Shown here piece after piece: positions 6,037-10,291 of a stretch of 10,291 nt of DNA. Made by a program: the position numbers and the translations under genes. The notes beneath the pieces were generated by a model. The model saw nothing but the letters and a program-made list of their open reading frames with translations. It made no database searches and was not told the DNA's origin. Position 1 is the stretch's first letter, and each line of letters opens with the position of its first letter. The stretch is from the NCBI GenBank assembly GCA_003218345.1, contig QHNF01000048.1, positions 12,369-22,659 on the forward strand, read 5' to 3'. This stretch comes from Verrucomicrobiota bacterium (GTDB taxonomy: Bacteria; Verrucomicrobiota; Verrucomicrobiia; Chthoniobacterales; UBA10450).

Positions 6037-7206
6037 TCAGACCGGATTCACTTTCTGAAAACAATCAAGGAACATCTCCCGATATTGCGGCGCGAGCACG
6101 GCCCAACTAAATCGCGCTCGGACCATTTCTCTGCGGCGGGTCGCGTCGGCCTCTGAATCTTCTCTGCCCAACTTCTCGCGTATCAGAGCGGCAAGCACTC
6201 CGGGTTTTGATAAATCGCCAAATGTGCCTTCGCTCCCCAGGACGAACCGCATCACCGGATGATCGTGCGCGATCACCGGCAATCCATGCACCAGCGCTTC
6301 AAGAAAAACGCGACCAAATCCTTCCTGCAACGAAGCCAGGACGAACAGATCGGCGGCGCGATAATAATCGGCGACTTGGTCATGCGGAACCGAACGCGCC
6401 GTGAAATTCTCCTCACCAAGTTTTTCTCGCGCCAGCGCGATAACCGACGCGCTTTCCTCATCGATCGCTCCGAGCATAACGAGATAAGGAACTGCTTGAT
6501 CGCTAACGCCTGGTTCCCGATTCCTCACTTCTGAGACGAGTCGCGCGACCTCACGGACGACGTAATCCATCCGTTTCTGTTTCGCCGAGATCCATCCAAC
6601 GCTGAGAATAATGGTACGATCTTCGGGCAAACCGAGTTTCCGACGTAGCTCGCACCGAATGTTTTCGCCTCGATCGGGAGGTCCGTCCGGAATATTGATT
6701 CCATACGGAACCATGCGCTGCCGATCCGCCGGTTCTCCTGCGTCGAGTGCTTCCTTAATATAGAATGGCGCGACTTGATGGACATAATCGGTGCGATCGA
6801 ACGGCGGATGACACGGTCCGCCATTGGAAAACAAAAGCCGGAACGGCACACCAATTTGTTTTCGCCAGCGAAATAATTGAAAACCAAGATTTGAATCGCT
6901 GTAAAAAATGATCTCGGGCCGATGTTTTCGAATCGCCTGCACCATTGATGGAAATGTCGAGAGTTGCTCAACAGTGTAAGAACTCCGGCGGACAATTCTG
7001 CCTAGAAACTGTGCGACACCTCCCGTACGCGGCACGTTCCAGAGCACATTCTCGTTTGATTTTTCTTCGCCTGCCCCTTTGTAAAGTGTGATGTCCAAAC
7101 CCTCGCTGCTGAGCAGCCCATCAAATGCGTCCCGGAAGAATATTTCAATCCCGCGGTCGATGATCCCCACTCCGCTGCATGAAAAGAAAATCCTAAGCGG
7201 TCGCAT
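6037..7206 (-). CDS. GT4-type glycosyltransferase (GT-B fold)
   Basis: 389 aa. The N-terminal domain opens with RIFFSCSGVGIIDRGIEIFFRD (residues 5-26), the glycine-containing loop typical of GT4 proteins. It then has IIFYSDS (99-105) and VPYGINIP (166-173) at the domain boundary. The donor domain has ILSVGWISAKQKRMDYV (200-216), where the Lys pair fits the phosphate-binding site, YLVMLGAID (241-249) and the EX7E pair E295/E303 in ASLQEGFGRVFLEA. It probably adds one sugar of the repeat unit at the inner membrane. The ATG at 7206 overlaps the upstream methyltransferase stop by 14 bp. Residues 225-236 (SEVRNREPGVSD) look like an added loop coded by degenerate heptamer DNA, at the same place as the second repeat loop of the glycosyltransferase at 1720-2946. 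Donor specificity is unknown. The stop is followed by the 58-bp gap before the oxidoreductase. Confidence 0.92.
   Translation of the reverse strand: MRPLRIFFSCSGVGIIDRGIEIFFRDAFDGLLSSEGLDITLYKGAGEEKSNENVLWNVPRTGGVAQFLGRIVRRSSYTVEQLSTFPSMVQAIRKHRPEIIFYSDSNLGFQLFRWRKQIGVPFRLLFSNGGPCHPPFDRTDYVHQVAPFYIKEALDAGEPADRQRMVPYGINIPDGPPDRGENIRCELRRKLGLPEDRTIILSVGWISAKQKRMDYVVREVARLVSEVRNREPGVSDQAVPYLVMLGAIDEESASVIALAREKLGEENFTARSVPHDQVADYYRAADLFVLASLQEGFGRVFLEALVHGLPVIAHDHPVMRFVLGSEGTFGDLSKPGVLAALIREKLGREDSEADATRRREMVRARFSWAVLAPQYREMFLDCFQKVNPV
6498..6532. repeat. Degenerate heptamer repeat inside GT4 gene
   Basis: Units GATCGCT, AACGCCT, GGTTCCC, GATTCCT, CACTTCT. The 7-nt register is supported mainly by the middle pair and by the pyrimidine-rich unit ends. 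It encodes about residues 225-236, between helix VVREVARLV and strand YLVMLG. Weak on sequence; it gains weight only from its loop position. Confidence 0.3.
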
Positions 7207-8011
7207 GTATGGGTTCCATCCAAAACCATGACATCAGCTCGGGACGCGACTCGCTGACTGCCCAGCGAAGATACGATTTCGGCAGCCAGTATGTGTAGAA
7301 ATCTTTGAAAGGAAATTCCGCGGGTGTCCGCTCTTGCTGCCAGATATGAGTAATCTTATGAGTTGTCACAAACCGTTCGCGGATCTTCTTGCTGATTCCT
7401 TTCTCAATAAACTCGTGCAACTCCACGAGAATCGATGCGCGTCGGAGCGATGGCACAGCGCTAGGATCGATCAGCATTGCTTCGTAACCTTCAGCATCGC
7501 AGATAATGAATGGCCGCGGTATATCCGCCAAGACGCACTCGAGGTCCTCTGGCTCACATTTGCCGCGAATCTCCAGGCGATCGGTGACCGCGTTTAACCT
7601 TGCCGCTTCCGCGAGTGCGGAACGCTCCGTTGCCTGCATTTCAAAAGCAATCACGCGCGCCTGTGGATTGCGAAACGCCATACCCACAGCGTAATAGCCT
7701 TCGGCCGCGCCGAGATCGACAATCAGCGGAAAATCCAACGCGCATGCCTGTTCGATGTACGGATTCAACTCACGCTCGTAAGTGCCGAGCAACTTTGGAA
7801 TGTGAACGCGAGCGTTGTGAAGGGGCGAGCTCTGTGACGTGCCCGGTTGCGATCGAGCGCGTCCCTCCGGTGTCCAGCGCATCCCGGTGAATGGGCCAGA
7901 CCAGATCCGTCCGTCTGTCCGCTCACGAACGAGATTTTCAAGATAACCGATAGGCCTGAACCGTGCAGGGATAAGCTTTCGCGCTACGCTCGCAAACGCG
8001 CCAAACATCAT
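7193..8011 (-). CDS. FkbM-like SAM-dependent methyltransferase
   Basis: 272 aa from the ATG at 8011. The core is a class I methyltransferase Rossmann fold: IVDLGAAEGYYAVGMAF (97-113) is the SAM-binding glycine motif, VIAFEMQ (120-126) carries the acidic residue for the ribose, and FIICDAEGYEAMLID (168-182) matches the CDxEGxE motif of FkbM-type enzymes. In polysaccharide loci such enzymes usually O-methylate a sugar; the target here is unknown. The frame is open further upstream to 8272, but those 87 residues are low-complexity, lie wholly inside the preceding gene and lack family resemblance. The ATG at 8011 forms an ATGA overlap with the TGA of that gene, as at other junctions here, so I take it as the start (ATG at 8008 is the next choice). 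The stop overlaps the following glycosyltransferase by 14 bp. Confidence 0.85.
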   Translation of the reverse strand: MMFGAFASVARKLIPARFRPIGYLENLVRERTDGRIWSGPFTGMRWTPEGRARSQPGTSQSSPLHNARVHIPKLLGTYERELNPYIEQACALDFPLIVDLGAAEGYYAVGMAFRNPQARVIAFEMQATERSALAEAARLNAVTDRLEIRGKCEPEDLECVLADIPRPFIICDAEGYEAMLIDPSAVPSLRRASILVELHEFIEKGISKKIRERFVTTHKITHIWQQERTPAEFPFKDFYTYWLPKSYLRWAVSESRPELMSWFWMEPIHATA

Positions 8012-8870
8012 TGCAATAATGACCGAAGGCGGAACAATGTCGCAGCCCGAACAGCATGCAAGATTGTGTAGCTTGTAGCCCGCACAGCTCGAATCGGTTC
8101 GACTAGACGAGAGGGGTGCGCTCGCGGCGCATAGTCTTTCAGTAGTTCCCGAACAGGTGTAATGAAATGCAACGCAATTGGGTCGCGGGGAATTTCGCTC
8201 GCTATCTCTGCTGTGGCGATCTGAGAATGGTCGATCATTTCGCAACCGATACGTCCTGTGATCGCCGCCCATAATCGTTGCTCAAACCAGGAACGATGCT
8301 GAAGCATTTGCGGTAGACCAACTCGCTTGCAAACAGCCTCGATCCATTCGAAGTCGATCGCGTCGCGTCTCACGCAGAACAGCCCGGAATTCAGACGCCC
8401 TGTGGGGCAAACAGGACCCAGAGGCCAAAAATCTCGCAGTCGAAACCCGTGACAAGTCCGGCTGTCGCAAAGAAAGCGGCACCCACCGCTTCTCCGCTTC
8501 GAGATTTGGAACAATCCCTGGTGGGCTCGCAGGAAGACAAGACATCGCTATCGACAAAAGAGACATTCTCGCCGCGGCAAAGCATAGGCACATCTAAAAT
8601 CTTGAGCAGATGCGGCAGCTTCGGCCGCGCTTGTCTTAGGGTTGGAAACGCCTCTAATGGTTTAGCCAACTCGCCATCTGCTTGGTCCCGAGAAACGACC
8701 AGTGCCTTGGGCAACTCGCGCCGAATCAGTGCCTGGTCCTCATCGGTAAGAGAACCGTCATCGTGGATGACCAGCTGCAGTTTTTCTTGGCTCGTGGCCA
8801 GGAGACTCTCGAGACAAATAAGCGCCATCGAAACGTCTCGGTGGCAAACAAGGTTGTGGACCTCCAGCAT
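8008..8870 (-). pseudogene. Frameshifted putative GT-A-type sugar transferase (one base missing)
   Basis: Two minus-strand frames together make one protein. The first begins MLEVHNLVCHRDVSMALICLESLL at 8870, contains VIHDDGSLTDED and a DSD motif (FVDSDVL, near 8552-8538), and runs to a stop at 8391. The second carries RLNSGLFCVRRDAIDFEWIEAV and continues to TGA at 8008. The span is 863 nt; one extra base would give a 287-aa protein, right for a small nucleotide-sugar transferase. The switch needs one added base somewhere between about 8538 and 8398. I favour the early end, because the second frame then gives DVL-VFLRAHQGLFQ and a CDSRTCHGFRLRDFWPLG segment resembling this kind of transferase as I remember it. 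A deletion in the GGG run near 8398 is the alternative. The start overlaps the upstream stop as TAATG, and the end overlaps the methyltransferase ATG. It may be a real mutation or a sequencing error. The GT-A call is moderate. Confidence 0.7.
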
Positions 8871-9835
8871 TACGTGCCAGAAGTTACGCCCAGCTTTTCT
8901 TCGAGCAGTTTGACGGTTTCGTGCGGAATCGGCTGCGGTCCGCCCTCTGGAGGAAATTTAGGACGTAACCGGTCTAACACCGGCAGACATAACGCGTGCA
9001 CCAATCGTTGCACAGCGCGGACGGGTGACGGTTTGAAATGATTTGTCTGATGAACGAGCGGCAGGTCCATTCCCGGTTTCCAATATTTTAGATCGGGCAG
9101 ATCGTCCGGAGTAATGAATCTTTTCCATTCGCGTTCGGCCCAATGATGCAATTCTGGTCGTGACCAGTTTGCGCGGTTTTCTTCATCGGCCATCATGATC
9201 GCGCGCAACCTACAACGCCTTTCGAGCTGCACTGGGTCGCGATACGGATAATGCCGGATCGGCAAACGCTCGCGCGCAACGTAGCCGGCATTAAATGGAA
9301 ACGAAACCGTAACCGGCCACTGCATCGTTTCGCGATAACGGCACAGCCGGGGTTCGCTGTATTCACTCACCGTGTAATGCCGGCGACGATCTTCAATCGG
9401 GCGCAGTCGATCTTGTAAGGTTTCCTCGCTAGCATTCCATGCGTCCACTTCCGACTGAAGCAAACGGAAATCGTAATATTGGTGATAGGCGGCGGTCTCA
9501 TGTTTGCGCGTATGATTTTTCACGAATTCCGGAGGCTCGATGTGATGAAACTCATCCGCATCGACACGCAAGAACCAATCGCCGTCGAGCATGTGCTGTC
9601 GCGCGACATGAAACATGTAACTACGAAGACGTGTCTCCGAAAAATAAACCGGCTCCTTGCGAATCGGCATAATCCGTTTGTCGCGTGCGGCGAAGCTCTG
9701 CACGATTTCCCATGTGTTATCGACACTGCCCGTATCGAAAATATAAATGGCATCTGCCCAGCGCAGCATGTGCTGCAGGCATTGGCCGATAATGTCGGCT
9801 TCGTCACGGACGGGAAGTAATGCGACAAATTTCAT
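8870..9835 (-). CDS. Family 2 glycosyltransferase (GT-A fold)
   Basis: 321 aa. The N-terminus MKFVALLPVRDEADIIGQCLQHML and IFDTGSVDNTWEIV (32-45) are the classic GT2 nucleotide-binding segments. GDWFLRVDADEFHHIEP (85-101) holds the DXD metal site (D92, D94). The second half (HWAEREWKRF, 231-240, and following) is less conserved and basic, with no membrane segment, so the enzyme is probably cytoplasmic or peripheral. It would transfer a sugar from a nucleotide donor by inversion, either to the repeat unit or to another acceptor. The ATG at 9835 has AGGA 4 nt upstream and overlaps the preceding gene by 32 bp. Its TAA stop shares a base with the ATG of the next gene (TAATG). Family assignment is firm; the sugar is unknown. 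Confidence 0.9.
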   Translation of the reverse strand: MKFVALLPVRDEADIIGQCLQHMLRWADAIYIFDTGSVDNTWEIVQSFAARDKRIMPIRKEPVYFSETRLRSYMFHVARQHMLDGDWFLRVDADEFHHIEPPEFVKNHTRKHETAAYHQYYDFRLLQSEVDAWNASEETLQDRLRPIEDRRRHYTVSEYSEPRLCRYRETMQWPVTVSFPFNAGYVARERLPIRHYPYRDPVQLERRCRLRAIMMADEENRANWSRPELHHWAEREWKRFITPDDLPDLKYWKPGMDLPLVHQTNHFKPSPVRAVQRLVHALCLPVLDRLRPKFPPEGGPQPIPHETVKLLEEKLGVTSGT

Positions 9836-10291
9836 TCTGTCCTACGGCTGGCAGCTCGAGTTGCGCCATGTGCAGAAGGTCCTTTCGCAATGACGTTTCC
9901 TCTTCCACGCTGTTGCACTTTAGACTATGGACCCATGCATATCCTCTCCGAACTAGCTCTCCTGGAGGAAATGGCAGGGCTTGATATGTTATGGCGAATG
10001 TTCCTCCCGGACCATTGTCATCGATAGCTTGGAGGTCGAACGCAGCGCACAACAGGCCGAAAATAAGATCATAAGTCAGGTCAGTCTTAAGCCAAAGACC
10101 GTGCCTTCTCGCGAGCTGATGTTGAACATACGTTTTGTAGAACGATGCGCTCACCGCGAACGCGCCTCCTTGCGGAGATACGACTTCATGCCACCCGTTG
10201 TTAACTGCAGTCAGCAATAATCGACGAATGGTTCGGTTATTGCCGAAGAACGCAGTCTCGACCCGAGGAAAAGGCGTGCGGCGAAACCGAA
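9804..10291 (-). CDS. Unrecognised protein, possibly GT-A-type glycosyltransferase, 5' end cut by window
   Basis: The frame is open from the right edge to a TGA at 9806-9804, giving about 162 residues of C-terminal sequence. No start is needed inside the window; a TTG at 10217 is possible but the upstream residues (FPRVETAFFGNNRTIRRLL) read like continuing protein. Visible parts are NNGWHEVVSPQGGAFAVS, then KTDLTYDLIFGLLCAAFDL, where the acidic DL-x-YD-x-IFGLL pattern resembles the (E/D)D-IFG region of some GT-A transferases, then LPFPPGELVRRGYAWVHSLK near the end. No membrane segment is evident. Position at the head of a run of glycosyltransferase genes and the 32-bp overlap with the GT2 gene suggest the same pathway. 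The family call is tentative and rests on remembered resemblance. Confidence 0.6.
   Translation of the reverse strand, partial: RFRRTPFPRVETAFFGNNRTIRRLLLTAVNNGWHEVVSPQGGAFAVSASFYKTYVQHQLARRHGLWLKTDLTYDLIFGLLCAAFDLQAIDDNGPGGTFAITYQALPFPPGELVRRGYAWVHSLKCNSVEEETSLRKDLLHMAQLELPAVGQNEICRITSRP
9840..9843 (-). promoter_or_regulatory. Ribosome binding site of the GT2 gene
   Basis: The minus strand reads AGGA with a 4-nt spacer before the ATG at 9835. It sits inside the coding region of the upstream gene and supports this start over later ATGs. Confidence 0.5.

Noticed and set aside
8012..8272. 87-residue N-terminal extension of the FkbM-like methyltransferase
   Set aside because: It lies entirely within the preceding gene, lacks family character, and the ATG at 8011 gives an ATGA overlap like other junctions.
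8530..8550. Programmed -1 ribosomal frameshift in the transferase gene
   Set aside because: The sequence around the likely shift (CTTGTCTTCC on the coding strand) is not an X-XXY-YYZ slippery site, and I see no obvious stimulatory stem or internal Shine-Dalgarno.
8449..8913. Plus-strand open frame (154 codons) opposite the frameshifted transferase
   Set aside because: Ser/Arg-rich with no family resemblance. The minus strand here carries DSD and NSGLF motifs and well-placed overlaps with its neighbours.

Overview
The window is the inside of a surface-polysaccharide (exopolysaccharide, capsule or O-antigen type) biosynthesis locus. Every gene I can support lies on the minus strand, so the locus reads from the right edge (10291) to the left edge (1). 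There are ten genes. Both edge genes are cut by the window and one internal gene is frameshifted. Seven of the nine junctions are overlaps or gaps under 20 bp (four GTGA/ATGA or TAATG type). The only larger gaps are 58 bp and 93 bp. I see no convincing internal promoter or terminator, so this looks like one long, translationally coupled operon.

In transcription order: the C-terminal part of an unrecognised, possibly GT-A-type protein (9804-10291); a family 2 glycosyltransferase (8870-9835); a frameshifted putative GT-A-type transferase (8008-8870); an FkbM-like SAM methyltransferase (7193-8011); a GT4-type glycosyltransferase (6037-7206); a GMC-type FAD oxidoreductase (4332-5978); a multi-spanning Wzy-like polymerase (2943-4238); two more GT4-type glycosyltransferases (1720-2946 and 527-1723); and a WcaF-like hexapeptide acetyltransferase (1-510, cut). 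Together they could build a repeat unit sugar by sugar, decorate it by methylation, acetylation and possibly oxidation, and polymerise it. The priming transferase, flippase, chain-length regulator and sugar-nucleotide genes are not in this window.

The most unusual feature is a set of short tandem repeats with a strict 7-nt period and several unrelated unit sequences. Three clear tracts lie in frame inside one glycosyltransferase (1720-2946). Others, clear to degenerate, lie at what appear to be the matching loops of the neighbouring glycosyltransferase (527-1723) and in a third (6037-7206). Both sizeable intergenic gaps are also largely made of heptamer-period sequence. No transposase or other mobile gene is present.

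The organism cannot be fixed from sequence alone. The gene mix (several GT4 proteins, a GMC oxidoreductase, WcaF, FkbM) and the in-frame heptad repeats, which give peptides such as NSQLSTLN, EVRGQRS and NSKFEIR, remind me of Verrucomicrobiota or similar soil bacteria. This is an impression from memory, not a search result.
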